NCBI GenBank assembly: GCA_027625915.1
Contig: JANTQA010000057.1
Location: 4,526,001 to 4,590,000, forward strand
Reading direction: 5' to 3'
DNA from: Anaeramoeba flamelloides
Lineage: Eukaryota; Metamonada; Anaeramoebidae
Length of the DNA stretch: 64,000 nucleotides
Shown here: piece after piece, positions 12,865 to 23,920 of the stretch
How positions within the stretch are numbered: position 1 is the stretch's first letter
Layout of the letters: every line of letters begins with the position of its first letter
Notes under the pieces: generated by a model
The model's input: the letters and a program-made list of their open reading frames with translations, nothing else
Told to the model about the DNA's origin: nothing
The model's database searches: none
Position numbers and translations under genes: made by a program

Positions 12865-13425
12865 TTAATAATCCGAGTTACTAGATGAATTGCTTTCGTC
12901 CATATAATGTATCGTGTCTGTTTTTAAATTTGAATTCTCTTCGTCTTGCTGTATATTATAGCCTTTATTTTTTGTTGGTTTATTAAATAGATAAAATACC
13001 AATAACCCAATTGTGAAAATATCGCACAAATGTAAAAACAGGAAAAACAATGAATCTCTAACCATCCCCATTTTTTTAGGCAAGTTAAGTGTAATTGCTA
13101 ATAGAGGTAAAGTAATAAATTCTAGTACAACACAGACTAAAACTATGTAATACATTTTTCGAAAATCTGAATAATATTTGTTATTAGGTGACTTTGGGAA
13201 TACCCGTCTGCATTTAAAAATATAATAATATGCAAAAAGGACAGGTAAAAAATATCCTAAATATTCAAAAAATTGGAAAGTTGTGTTTTTAGATTTATCA
13301 AATTCTAATAAAAAATCAAAAAGTGTATAAATTATTAAGAATAAGATCAAAAAGATTTGTAGAAATTTTTTTTGGAATTTCTTGTGCTTTTGTTGTGAAT
13401 TCGTTAAAGATATATTTGTTAGCAT
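12865..13425 (-). CDS. Four-helix membrane protein, function unknown
   Basis: A 186-residue open frame on the minus strand. Hydrophobic segments lie at about residues 21-40, 51-70, 91-113 and 124-147, followed by a polar, Ser/Asn/Asp-rich tail that ends in SSNSDY. Lys-rich turns between helices (QQKHKKFQKK before the first, KCRRVFPKSPNNK after the second) fit a real multi-pass protein better than chance hydrophobicity in AT-rich DNA. I do not recognise the family. The arrangement of the last helix (LHLCDIFTIGLLVFYLF) recalls the seventh helix of some GPCR-like proteins, so this could be the end of a longer receptor whose upstream exons I could not find. The chosen ATG follows a long poly-T/poly-A tract. 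Confidence 0.55.
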   Translation of the reverse strand: MLTNISLTNSQQKHKKFQKKFLQIFLILFLIIYTLFDFLLEFDKSKNTTFQFFEYLGYFLPVLFAYYYIFKCRRVFPKSPNNKYYSDFRKMYYIVLVCVVLEFITLPLLAITLNLPKKMGMVRDSLFFLFLHLCDIFTIGLLVFYLFNKPTKNKGYNIQQDEENSNLKTDTIHYMDESNSSSNSDY

Positions 13426-14092
13426 TGAATAAATTTGAGATCTATTAGTTTTTTTTTTTTTTTTTTTTATTTTTGAAATTTAATTTATTTTTTTTTTTTT
13501 GGTTTTTAGATTAATGTTCATTTTAGATAACAAAAAATAAAATTGGTTTTTTTTTTTTTTTTTTTAGGTGAATCTTGATTTAGGATTTTTTAATTAATTT
13601 CCAAATTGTTTGAAAATTGAAAATACTAAAAAAAATGTTAAAATTGTTTCAAATTATTTTATTTGTTTTGGTAGAATGAGGCTCTTCATTTAATATTGCA
13701 TATTTTTAATCTACCTCTCAAATGAATATCTCCTTTTTTTTTTTTTTGGCAAAATGTGTTTGATTTTATATTTTTACAGTAATTTTAATAAAAATAAACT
13801 TTTAATTTTTTAATTCATAAATTATCAAAAAAGAATTTTTTGAGGAACAAACTTGTATCAAAATTCAAATTTTTTGATGCAGTTAAAATAGTTAAAAGGA
13901 TTACAATAATAATATAATTTCCCGAAATTTGGAAATAATTTTGATTTTTGAAATTTATTTGAAAATCATTTTTTCATTTTTTGTTTTGTTTTCATTTCAT
14001 TTTTCCCAATTATCAAAATAGTTTTACCTTAACTCTGAGAATTTTTTTAGAATGATTGATATTACCAATTGGGAAAAAAAGTGAAATGGGGC
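13426..14092. other. Poly-T tracts and a family D fragment
   Basis: Runs of 11-18 T at about 13450, 13490 and 13550. The segment 13920-14070 resembles the inverted end of family D (AAATTTGGAAATAATTTTGA, then TTTTTGTTTTGTTTTCATTT). No gene. Confidence 0.45.
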
Positions 14093-14542
14093 TAAAAAAG
14101 TTCAACGCGATTTTTAAATGGTAACCTTTACAGAAATCACAGAAAGCACAGAAACTGGAAATGAAAAAGTAAAATCAATTAAAAAATGAAAAAAATAAAT
14201 GATAAAAGAGACAAAAGGGAGGATTCAATCAAAACAACAAACACAATTTAGATCTCCTTTTTGATTATCAAACTCCATTAGTTGTTTTGGAGATCTCAAA
14301 AATAGTTTGGATTTTTTTAATTTTTGATCAATCAAAGAAAAAACCTTACCAAAAAGATGTATTATAAAAATTGTGTTTGTTGTTTTGATTGAATCCTCCC
14401 TTTTGTCTCTTTTATCATTTATTTTTTTCATTTTTTAATTGATTTTACTTTTTCATTTCCAGTTTCTGTGACTTCTGTGATTTCTGTGATTTCTGTGGTT
14501 CAATAAAGGTTTCCAATTAAAAATCGTGTTGAACTTTTTTTA
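14093..14542. mobile_element. Foldback element with ~160 bp inverted arms
   Basis: The left arm (14093-14250) and the right arm (about 14368-14542) are near-perfect reverse complements. Both contain AAAAAAGTTCAAC/GTTGAACTTTTTT ends, a stretch of AGAAATCACAGAAA-type repeats, and GGGAGGATTCAATCAAAACA with its complement. The short loop holds another palindromic pair, GAGATCTCC / GGAGATCTC-like. TA flanks both ends. The arms are long relative to the ~120 bp loop and there is no coding capacity, as in a foldback MITE. Right-arm units TTCTGTGAT are expanded compared with the left. Confidence 0.8.
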
Positions 14543-14919
14543 TTCCAAATCTTGTCTCCAAACAGCAACACACGATCATGAAAAAATTTTTTCAAAAAAA
14601 AATTAAACATTTACTAATTTTTCACTTTTTAATCACTTCAATGAGAATAAACACTATTGGTTAATAAAAGATCTTTGATCAAAAAATATTTTTAAAGACA
14701 TTATACAATTTAAGTTGAAATAATCCAATTTTCTATGAAAGATTTTTTTTCAATTTAATAGTAAAAAATTTGAATAATTTTTTTCTTCTAGCTAAGAATT
14801 CATTTTATTATATTTTAAAAGTATTTTAAATCTGATGAAAATCTTTCAAATAGGGAATCAGTTATTTGGACTATTAAAGAATTATTTGTTCTTTTAAGTT
14901 GGAAAAAATATTTTTTTGA
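14543..14919. other. AT-rich intergenic DNA
   Basis: Nothing supported. Confidence 0.4.
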
Positions 14920-15115
14920 TTTTTCCGTTAGGTTTTTTTTAATTTTTGAAATGAACAAAAAATTTAAGAAATTTTCGGTTTATTCCAAAAAGTAAAAAAA
15001 ACCTAGTACACTTTCGTTAGGTTTTCCAGATTTTAAAAGAGTAGAGTAAAATCGATATGATTTTTGCTCCATTCTTTTGAGTGCTTGGAAAAACTATGTC
15101 ACGGAATATTTATCA
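14920..15115. repeat. Serial hairpin cassette, two stems
   Basis: CGTTAGGTTTTTTTTAATTT pairs with AAAAAAAACCTAG (first stem), followed directly by GTTAGGTTTTCCAGATTTTA pairing with TTGAGTGCTTGGAAAAACTA (second stem, with AAAGAGTAGAGTAAAA on one side). The same two stem types occur at 42535-42830, 50555-50800 and 54290-54620. Confidence 0.6.
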
Positions 15116-15908
15116 TCAGTTATTTTTTTTCTGCAATTGAGTTTTTTTCGATGAGAACAACATTTTCAAAACTATTAGTTATTATCTATTCAAAAAAATA
15201 TCCTAAATTTGAATTTAAGGAAAATTCATTGTCACAGTCCATTTAAAAATTTTTAATCCAAAATAGACCTTTTTTTCTGGACTATGGACTTTTAAAAATC
15301 GTAGTCCTACTAAGAACAATAAATTCAACAGCCTCGAGGTTTTTAAGAACTGGAATGTTGATTATATTGTGAATAAATTTGATTAACAAGGATGGAATGA
15401 TAATTGAAGTAATATTTTTGTCTAACATTGGATTTTCAATTTTATTTTTTCATAATAGTGATCATTTTGCATCCCAACTTAAAAAATGAAGAAAAAAAAT
15501 AATCTATATTAAATACTATATAAGAGCTTCTGGAATTAATGTGTGCTAACTAAAGTTAAATTGGTTTCTTTGAATAATGGTTCCTAAGTAAATGAAAAAA
15601 GAAAAATTACCAGAATATTTTTCCATTTAACAATCAAGTATCAGTAATTTATTCCATTCAAGATTCGATTTTTAAAGGTAGTTTAAGAAAATTGTTCTTT
15701 TGTTTTGAAGCTGAAAAAAGCGTTAAATTTAAGAACAATTCAAAATCAGTTTGGTTTCAAGGTATTGCCTGACAAATTAAAAAAAAAAAAATAAAAACAA
15801 AAAAAAAATGTTTACATTGTATAAGTTAAGAGCAGGAAAGTTGAAACAAAAAAGGTATCATTAATGACATAAACAATTTTAAACCATACTCTCTTTTGAT
15901 AATCCAGA
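15116..15908. other. Intergenic DNA
   Basis: A short + frame at 15064-15246 overlaps the hairpin cassette and is not credible. No other signal. Confidence 0.4.
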
Positions 15909-16363
15909 TCAATCGCAATCGTTAAATAAATAGTAACTGAAGTTAGGCAAAAAAGAACTACACAGCACAAAAACAACTAATAATTTTGGATGGATTTGGG
16001 AAAAAAAAGAAAAAAAAAGAGAGAAATTTGATTGGTTAATTCTCGATCCAAAGAGATCTTTTTGTTGTTTAAGAAAAATTGTGGTTACTTGTTGGTAGGT
16101 CAAATCTGGGTTTCTTGTACAATGAAGAATAAAATAATATAATGTAATTAAACCAACAATGAAATATAAAAAAGAAATAAAAAGAGATGATCCTTGAAAT
16201 AAGTCCATGATGAAAATAAGCCAATGTTTTCTTTTTGTGTTGAGAAGTGACAAGAAAAACAAGCAAGTTGGTAATTGAAAAAAATGATAACAGAAGGTGA
16301 GGAAATTAATAATAATTCGGTGAAAGATTTGCAACTGAAACAAGGAATATTATCAGCTATCAT
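15909..16363 (-). CDS. Membrane exon, possibly the end of a 7TM receptor
   Basis: On the minus strand, GTTTCAG at about 16340 could be an acceptor for a frame reading LQIFHRIIINFLTFCYHFF, then a turn with LNTKRKHW, then a helix with IMDLFQGSSLFISFLYF, and a polar tail to a stop at 15909. An aromatic helix containing FQG followed by a Phe/Tyr-rich stretch is typical of the last helix in several protist cAMP- or secretin-type receptors. No upstream helices were found, and repeat G lies immediately upstream, so this may be a truncated or decayed gene. The call rests on pattern only. Confidence 0.3.
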
Positions 16364-16424
16364 TGATCATTAAAAGAACCAAATTTTCATTGATAATAAA
16401 ATGCCAATATCTTTCGAAATTTTT

Positions 16425-17185
16425 TACTTTTCACACAAACAGATAACCATGGATTTGTTACTTTTTAATGTCCATTCCTGAAAAATTCATTATCTTTTTT
16501 TGAAAAATAACAACTTATCAGGAATAAATGGAAAAATAATTTTCACTTCTTTTTCCTTTTTTAAGGACTACGTTCCCACCCTTGAGGGTGTTGAGTTATT
16601 GTGTTATTTCAATTTCGCTTCTCAAAAAAAATTTTCCCATGGAAGAAATTGGACAAAAAAAAAAAAAAAAACATTTTTTGTCATCTTTACTTTTTCACGA
16701 AGACTATTTTTCTTTGTTATTCAATGAAAAGGAAAATTGTAAATAAAAAAAAAATAATTGCAAAAAATTGCTTTTGGGGATATTCAAGTGCATTTCATCA
16801 TTGAGAAGTTATCAAACTTGTAAAAGTAAATTTAAAAAATATGTAGAACAGCTCTAGAAATTAGTGTGAGTTCTGAAAGTTGAAATGGAAATATTAAAAT
16901 ATTAAAATCAAAATTTAGCATAATCCAACAAGGTAAAAATTCTGAAAATTGTTGAAATCAAGAAAATTTCACATTTTATCTAAAAGAAATTCTCCTTGGA
17001 CAAATATTACTTGTATTACATAACTTATTCAAGGGTGATTTTATCAATTATTTCACTGTTTTCACCTAAAAACACAGTTCTTAAAATGAATATTTTCGAA
17101 GAAATAAATTGGAAACTTATCATCTCTTTTTATTTATTTGATACTTTTATTTGTATATTTTCGTGAAACAAAGAAAAATAGTTAA
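16425..17185 (+). repeat. Repeat G, copy 1, carrying a ~490 bp insert
   Basis: 16430-16560 is about 95% like 35885-36010: both have ACACAAACAGAT, TTTTTAATGTCCATTCCTGA and AAAAATTCATTATCTTTTTT. The match resumes at about 17075 (GGAAACTTATCATCTCTTTT) against 36048 (GGAAATTTGTAATCTCTTTT). The intervening 16563-17060 is absent from the second copy and includes a short GC-richer patch around TACGTTCCCACCCTTGAGGG. The insert's type is unknown. Confidence 0.6.
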
Positions 17186-17439
17186 AATAATATTCACGAA
17201 TACAATTGAATATTTAGGTTTATGGAATTGAATTTAATTGATATAAATGTTTGTTTGATCAATTTCAATTTGATTGAATTGATTAAATGGATTAATTTTA
17301 GATTGTGAATTCATTTTTAGATTTAAATTATCATTTTTTTAGCATTTTTCTTGTTGGGTGCTTAGGAAAAGTTGAATTTTTTTTGGAAAAATGACAAATT
17401 TAGTAAAAAAAATTCAAAATATTAATATATCAATTTTTA

Positions 17440-17872
17440 CACATGTGCTGTTGTTGATTTAAAAGGATCGATAGGATCGGCAACTAAACCAAATCAAAAA
17501 GAAAATGTAATAGAACTTTTTGATCTGATTCTTAATTGAACCAAGTATTTTTTTCTTGTTTTTTATAAGAATTAACTTTTTTTTCACAACCTATTTTGAA
17601 CAAAAAAAAAATTCTTTGTAAAACTATTACTGAATTAAACCTAACGACCATCTACTATTATATCACGATTACTTTTTAATCATGGTTTTTTTGACATTTA
17701 TCACGATTTTTCAATAATTAATGAATTTTTTACAATATTATCACGATTTGTTATAATTATTGTGATAATATTTATTATTATCATTTCCTAAAATATCGAG
17801 ATTTGGTAAAAATAATCACCATTATTGTAACTTTATTGTTATTAACTTGAGCAATAATATCATCAAAACCTT
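17440..17872 (-). mobile_element. Decayed copy of the ATCGCGAT element
   Basis: In reverse orientation this follows 46066-46500. It keeps TACTATTATATCACGATTAC, the AATCATGG unit, the run of ATCACGAT/TTATCACGATTT units and the end ATCATCAAAACC. Most CGCG cores of the intact copy read CACG, CATG or TGTG here, the pattern expected from C-to-T change at CpG. The other end was not found. Confidence 0.7.
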
Positions 17873-18299
17873 GATTTTTTTAAAAAAAATCCGATTTTCA
17901 TTTGAATGATCTAATTCTAATTTGGTTAAGAAAATAAAATATTTTTTTATTTGTCTTCAGAAATAACAATTTAATGGATTGATTAATTTGATTTGATAAT
18001 TATATTGTTTCCATTTAAATTAAAATACAAATTAATTCTTAAGGGATCAGTAGTCTACAACAACAAGGCAAAAATTTAAAATATAGTATTAGTGATATCC
18101 TCAACTTATAAATTTTGTAAATTTCAAGTGTCAGAAAAATTCTTTTCAACTAAGAAAACAAAAAAAGAATATTTTTTTTTGTTAGATCAAAATTTTTTTT
18201 TCCATTTTTTCTAAAAAAGATAATATTTAAATTCAGTATATTTCTCTCATTATATAAAGTTTTTATACCCTGTTTATTGCCATTTTCATCATTATTATA
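17873..18299. other. AT-rich intergenic DNA
   Basis: Nothing supported. Confidence 0.4.
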
Positions 18300-18840
18300 C
18301 AATAAAAGGTCTTTGAAACCAGGAATATTAATAAACCATTTTCCAGTTAAAGGGGTCCAGTTATAGTTGAATTACATGTGACTAAAGGGTTTGAATCAAC
18401 ATTAGAGATAAAAAAATTATTTCGGAATTTTCAAAATTGAAATTATTTTTGCACATTTTTACTTTTTTTTTAATTTTTTTTTTACAATAATTCATTAGTA
18501 AATTTTTTTTATGAAAGATCGAAAGTCATTAAGTAAAAAAGCCATATTATTTTAATATTATTGAAACAGTAAAAAGTATTGAATAGAAATCATTTAGATT
18601 GTTCTTGGAATTTTATTTAATCTTCAATAGAGATTAAAATGAACATTGTTGAATTTCTTAATAGAATCCCAATGAATTAAGGTTTTTCTATTTTTAAGAA
18701 AATATATCAATTTATATGTTTAATTTAAGGTGGGCAGTAACTATTCTTTGATGTTTATTGTTCTATTTACAACTTATTTAATCTTTAAATTTCATTTATA
18801 ATAAATATTTGATATTTGAAAAAAATATAGTGATTTTTTT
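18300..18840 (+). repeat. Dispersed repeat B, partial copy
   Basis: Shares with 37550-38260 and 63780-64000 the landmarks AAAGGGGTCCAGTT / AAAGGGGCCGAGTT, TTTGCACATTTTTACTTTTT, a GAAAGATC...GTCA...AAAAA block, a TTATTGAAAC block and TATTTGATATTTGAAAAAAA. No open reading frame. Moderately diverged (many single changes), so old. Confidence 0.6.
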
Positions 18841-19158
18841 GTCTTAAACAAAGTTAATAAGGTTTTTTTTTTTTCTGATTTCTATATAATTCTTTTTTTA
18901 ACCAAAAAAAAATGATTTATTCAATAATTGAAAATTAAATGAATTATTTTAAGAAGAATTTTTATAATAATTAAAATTTTAAAGTGATATAAATTTTTCT
19001 CAAAGAAATTTTTTTTTTTGTTCTAATATGAAATTTGATTTTTCAAAATAAAATTTTTTTGAAGATATCTCGGAATTTTGAAATTTAATCCTCAAAATTC
19101 AAAATAAATTCTTTTCTGATAAAAATGATTTAAATTTTAATAAGAGTTGTTGTGAATA

Positions 19159-19355
19159 TAGTCAGTTTCGCTTTTAAGGCACAAAATTTCAACGAAATTT
19201 AAGGTACAAAAAAAAACTCAAATTATGGCACAAAATTTGGAATTTTTTTTTTACAATTTATTTTTACTAGAATTTGAATTTTGTGCTTTAATTTGAGATT
19301 TTTTTTGTGCCTTAAATTTCGTTGAAAGTTTGTGCCTTAAAAGTGGAACTGACTC
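19159..19355. mobile_element. MITE family A, copy 2
   Basis: 197 bp, flanked by TA on both sides. Left end TAGTCAGTTTCGCTTTTAAG, right end CTTAAAAGTGGAACTGACTC. The internal GGCACAAA / TTTGTGCC units are as in the other copies. The arms have diverged independently, unlike copy 4. Confidence 0.85.
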
Positions 19356-20379
19356 TAAGACAAAAGAATTGGTTTAAAAAAATAAATTGAATTTTTTTTA
19401 TTTTCGATTTTTGAAAACCAGTAATTTAGCTTTTTTAAATCCTTGAAAAATAAAATAATAATAATAATAATTCTGAATAGATCTCAATTTCATTGAGAAA
19501 TTTTTGTTTAACTTCTATCAAAGAGTCATTTGTTTAATAACATCTATTCCAATTATTTTTATACTGATATTTGTATTGAAATATTAATTATTAAAAAATA
19601 ATAATAAAATAAAAAATTATCTTTCAAAATAAAACTTTCCAAAATAAAAAGAAAAATATGTTTTCCCATTTTCAAGAATTAACTTAATTGTTAATAAAAA
19701 TAATAAGTTATTATTTTTTGTTTTATATTGAAAAAATGTGAATTTTGGATTTCAAAAAAGAGATTAAAATTAATAAATTGTTTAGATGAGAATATACCAT
19801 CTATTTCACAAGCCGAAACACAAATTAAAAAAAAAAAAAAATCAAGATATTTAGATGATTTCAATTTATATTTTAAAAATATTGGCCCCGTAATTCTGAT
19901 TTTAATTTTTTCTAAATTTTTATTTTGATTTGGTTTTTCTTCTGTAACTGTTTTTTTTTTTTTTTGGTTCCGAGATTTCAATTTCTTTACTTTAATTTTT
20001 GAAACTGGATTCTTGGTTTTAGTGTATTTTGACCAAAATATTTGAAAAAAGAATTTTGAAAATAAATCTAAACTCTTTTCCACTCAAAGGTGTCCAATTT
20101 TATTGAAGAAATAGAACACATTCTATGAGTTTAATACATTATTCTACTCAAACTAAATTTTCAATTTTTAAATTAAAATCATATTTTCTAATTTTTTTGT
20201 TATATCAAATTTTTGTTTTTCTTTTTCAAATTTACTTTTTTTTTCTTTTTAATTTTTTTTTTAAAATTAAATTTTGAAAAAAAAAAATGTTTGAAACTCC
20301 AAATTAACATTAAGAAAAGTTAATCTTTCTATGTTCTTTTAAAATTCATAGATTTACAAGTGAAAAATATTATTGTCAA
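19356..20379. other. Intergenic DNA with ambiguous short frames
   Basis: Overlapping open frames on both strands at 19690-20083 are Lys/Phe-rich and neither has recognisable features. The + frame around 19780-19890 (LDENIPSISQAET) looks slightly protein-like, but no splice partners were found. Left uncalled. Confidence 0.35.
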
Positions 20380-20530
20380 CAATTTTAATTTCCTAAAGAA
20401 ATGGAGAATTTTACAGGAGACTTTCCAATGAAAAGGGCCTAAAAATTTTTTTAACTTTTTTTTTTTTTGAAATTAATATTTGTTCTGGCTTTTCTTTTAT
20501 GATTATCAACTCTGATAAGAAGTTTATTAT
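20380..20530 (+). repeat. Dispersed repeat B, 5' portion
   Basis: CCTAAAGAAATGGAGAATTT, CAATGAAAAGGG and GAAGTTTATTATTTCTTGTA correspond to 37340-37500 and 62800-62945. Confidence 0.55.
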
Positions 20531-21599
20531 TTCTTGTATTTCTAAACAATCTAAGCATGGTTGATTCTAAAAAATAAAGCGACTTTCTCATTTTTGGCTA
20601 TTCCCTTTGAGTGAAATGGGGTTTAAGATCAAAATTTCAAGGTTCTTTGTGAAAATGGACTGTATAGAAATTACTAAAACTGACATTTCTGAAAAAATTT
20701 TTGGAAAATTTTTCTTTTCTAAATTTGATATAAAAATCCAAACAAAAAAGGGGTTAAATTTTTTTACTAGAAATTTCATTGGGGAAAATGAAGCTATTTT
20801 AAAAATGAGAAACCGTCTCTCTTAAGATGATGAATGAAGTTGCATATTGAGTTTCATTGTATCCTTGTGTAAATAATTACTCCATAACCTTTGTAATTAA
20901 AAACAAATATTAGGTACTAGTTCCTTATAAAAACTTTTGTTTGTTTAAAGCTAAGGGAAATAGCCCATAAGTCAAATAAAAGGACTATAAAAAATCTATT
21001 GGTGATATTAAGTCAAAAAAAAATAATTTTTGTTTTATTCCTAATGATTCAGCAAACACATTTTTTTTTATTTTTCCACTCGAATATTCAAAAAGAGTAA
21101 TTTTGTTTGAATGGTTCGACTCACTCCACCTATTTTGAAGATTGATCTAAAATGTCTGATATTTGAGAAGTCAATGTATTCATTTTTTAATTTTCCATTA
21201 ATTCCCCCCAAAAAAAAATAATAATAATAAATAAAAATAAATATAATAATAATAGTAAAATAATTAAACCTGGTGAGAATCTAACTTTTGTAGTTTGTTA
21301 CGGTACCCAAATTTCCGCCTTGAAAAAATGACAAGATCTCTAAAGTCTAAAAATATCTAGATTTTAATGTAATGTCAAAGATTAGAACGTATTAATTTAC
21401 AAGTTTAAATAGTATGAAAAATGATTATATATAAAAAATTTCGAAAAAACGAAATTTCGGTGTTTTATTTTTTCATTCAATATCGGTAATTATGACTTCT
21501 CTTATTCTTGAACTCTGTTTATTTTGGGTTTTCAAATAATATTTGTTTTTAGATGAATTATTCCGAAAAAATTTCAGATGAATGGTTACAAAAAATAAA
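20531..21599. other. Intergenic DNA
   Basis: Complementary short frames at 20588-20825 on both strands have no support. Otherwise nothing seen. Confidence 0.4.
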
Positions 21600-21672
21600 A
21601 TAAAATAAAATAAAAAATAAAATAAAATAAAAAAAAAATAAAATAAAATAAAATAAAAATAAAAAAAAAAAC
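21600..21672. repeat. AAAAT microsatellite
   Basis: Tandem ATAAA units with small length changes, just downstream of the giant minus-strand gene. Confidence 0.8.
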
Positions 21673-21692
21673 TATATCATTCCTAATTATTG

Positions 21693-22912
21693 CTATCCAA
21701 TCACAAATTGCCATTTACTTTTTTCAGAAATATTTTTTGATTTACTTGTATTATTTGATATGTTTAAAATATCTTCAATTAACTTCTTGGTCATTTGGTT
21801 ATTTTGTGATTTTATTATTTTATTAAAGAATTCATTTAATAGTTCCATTTGATTTTTTTCATTATTGTTAAATTCAACCATTTCTAATTCTTCTTTATTA
21901 TTTTGGTTTATTTGTGTATTTTTTGCAGGTTGAATATTTTGATTTTCCTTAATTAAATTTTTCTCATTTTTTTTAAAAACTGGTTTTTTTTTTTTTATTT
22001 TATTTATTTCGATAATCGAATCATTAATAATTGTTTTATATCCAAAGCCAATATTATTTTGTATTTTGTTGTTGATGGTATCAATGATTTTTTTAAAATT
22101 GTAATCATTATTATCTTTTGATAAAGTTAGCAATTTTGTTTTCAATATTTTCAGATTTTTAATCCAACAATTATTAACATTTATTTGAAATACATCACAT
22201 TCAATGTTCTGGAGATTATTCAAATTCTGTGTTCCAACGATATCGTTATATGTCCAATCGCGATATAATTTACCTAGCCTGGACAATTTCAATTTCTTTG
22301 TATTATAAGATTCTTTAAGAAATTGTATATTAGATAGTTTTCCCTTTGTACTTAATAATATTTTTTGTATACCTAATTTTGAAGCGAATTTTTTTAAATA
22401 AGTTATTATATAATATATAACTTGTTCTTTATTCCGGAATAAGAAATTATGTTTGACTTCTTTATTGTTAAAAATGATATTATCAACCATTAAATATAAT
22501 GTTTCATCTTCATCATCTTGGGAAATCCATATTGTTGAATTCCCAATTGTCCTGTCATTTATTTTTATTGCAATAATGTTTGTACCAGTATCTACTAAAT
22601 AAGATATTATCGCCTTACCATTGGTCTTATTATCTAATCTATAGCAAGCGTTGCAATATTCGCCTTGGAAAAAAAAACATGAGAGGGTTCTATTTCCCAT
22701 AAATTAATATTTATTATGATGTCCTCGTTAATTATTATTTCCTTGGTTCCCAAGAGATTATTTTCGTTTATCCATATTTGCCAATTATTATTGTTATTTT
22801 CAAATTCTTTTTTGATTTCTTGGTTATGTTGTGTGATAGAATTTATTATTTCTTTTTCGCCATTTGAAAAAAAAATCATATTTTTCTTTTGGATAAATAA
22901 CACTATTATCAA
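21693..22912 (-). pseudogene. 3' end of giant low-complexity gene, GNAT-like domain
   Basis: The last part of the 21.7-30.0 kb minus-strand gene. Two overlapping frames (to 22634, then 22700 to 21693) switch inside a T9 run: the first ends its sense at IEPSHVFF and the second resumes at FFQGEYCNACYRL. The region around EYCNACYR, then AIKINDRTIGNSTIWISQDD, TLYLMVDNIIFNN, and a helix with IITYLKKFASKLGIQKILL follows the strand-strand-strand-helix order of small GNAT-like domains. In that family a Cys-Cys stretch precedes an 'I...IG.A' strand, a 'L.IDNIE' strand and a helix ending in 'LGI..V.L'. I recall this architecture at the ends of uncharacterised bacterial and protist proteins; no acyl-CoA motif is clear. 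A polar Asn/Lys tail ends at the stop. Function unknown. Confidence 0.5.
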
Positions 22913-23414
22913 ATATAAAATTTTTAAAATTTTTAAAAATTAAAATTATCTTTAATATTATTCTTAATAAATTTTGATAAAAATTATTTGAATTATTTTG
23001 ATATGCTTTAAAAATTTGAGGAAATTGTTCATAATATATTATTGATAAATTATAATTTTTTATTATTGAATTAGTTTCCATAGGATATATCTCTAGCATT
23101 TTATAAAAATGGATGTTACATATATTTTGAAAGATATCATAATCGTTATAATTATTTTTTTGATCAATTTTTGTGATCAGATTTAGATAACATTCATTTG
23201 ATATTGAAATTTGGATTAAAATGTCAATATATTTCTCAAAGGTATTACTAGCTTCGTGTTTTATTTTTTGAAAGAATTCGATTTCTTTTTTTGAACACTT
23301 AAGATGTTTTAATAATTCCAATCTTTGAAAATCAATTAATATATTATCACAAGTTTTTTTTAAAAATTCGCCTTAAGAAGTTTAATAGTATTTTCTTTTT
23401 CTTGAAAGAACATA
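22824..23414 (-). pseudogene. Giant low-complexity gene, segment before the GNAT-like domain
   Basis: Helical Asn/Lys/Ile-rich sequence (ELLKHLKCSKKEIEFFQKIK and following), open from 23321 to 22824 and joined to the next frame inside a T8 run at about 22870. Sense can be followed further upstream on the minus strand to the edge of the MITE at 23415, again with a frame change in an A/T run (about 23360). No domain recognised. Confidence 0.45.
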
Positions 23415-23612
23415 CAGTCAGTTCCACTTTTAAGGCACAAACTTTCAACGAAATTTAAGGCACAAAAAAAATCTCAAATTAAGGCACAAAATTTGGAATT
23501 TTTTTTTTTTATAATTTATTTTACTAGAATCTGAATTTTGTACAGTAATTTGATATTTTTGTTGTGCCTTAAATTTCGTTGAAAGTTTGTGTCTTAAAAG
23601 TGGAACTGACTG
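23415..23612. mobile_element. MITE family A, copy 3, inside the giant gene
   Basis: 198 bp, flanked by TA at 23413-23414 and 23613-23614. Ends CAGTCAGTTCCACTTTTAAG and CTTAAAAGTGGAACTGACTG are exact inverse complements over the first 20 bases. The CAGT start, TA target and lack of coding fit a Tc1/mariner-type MITE. It separates two coding blocks of the giant minus-strand gene. Confidence 0.9.
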
Positions 23613-23789
23613 TAATTAATTTAAATATTGATAAATATGATCTGGAAAATGTTGTACTTTTTTGAATTTCTTGTTCTTGTTTTTGTTTTTGTTTTGTTTT
23701 TGTTTCTTTTTCTATTTCTGTTTCTTTTTCTGTTTCTGTTTCTAATTTTAATTCTTTTCGTTTTATGTTTGTGTTTTTATTCTCTTTTT

Positions 23790-23920
23790 CATTCTCCTTT
23801 TCTTTTTCTTTTTCTTTTTCTTTTTCTTTTTCTTTTTCTTTTTCTTTTTCTTTTTCTCTATTCTTTTTCTTTTTCTTTTTCTTTTTCTTTTTCTTTTTCT
23901 TTTTCTTTTTCTTTTTCTAT
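23790..23920. repeat. TTTTTC hexanucleotide repeat (KEKE tract)
   Basis: About 20 tandem CTTTTT units, with one ATT interruption. Read on the minus strand they give alternating Lys-Glu in one frame. Confidence 0.85.
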
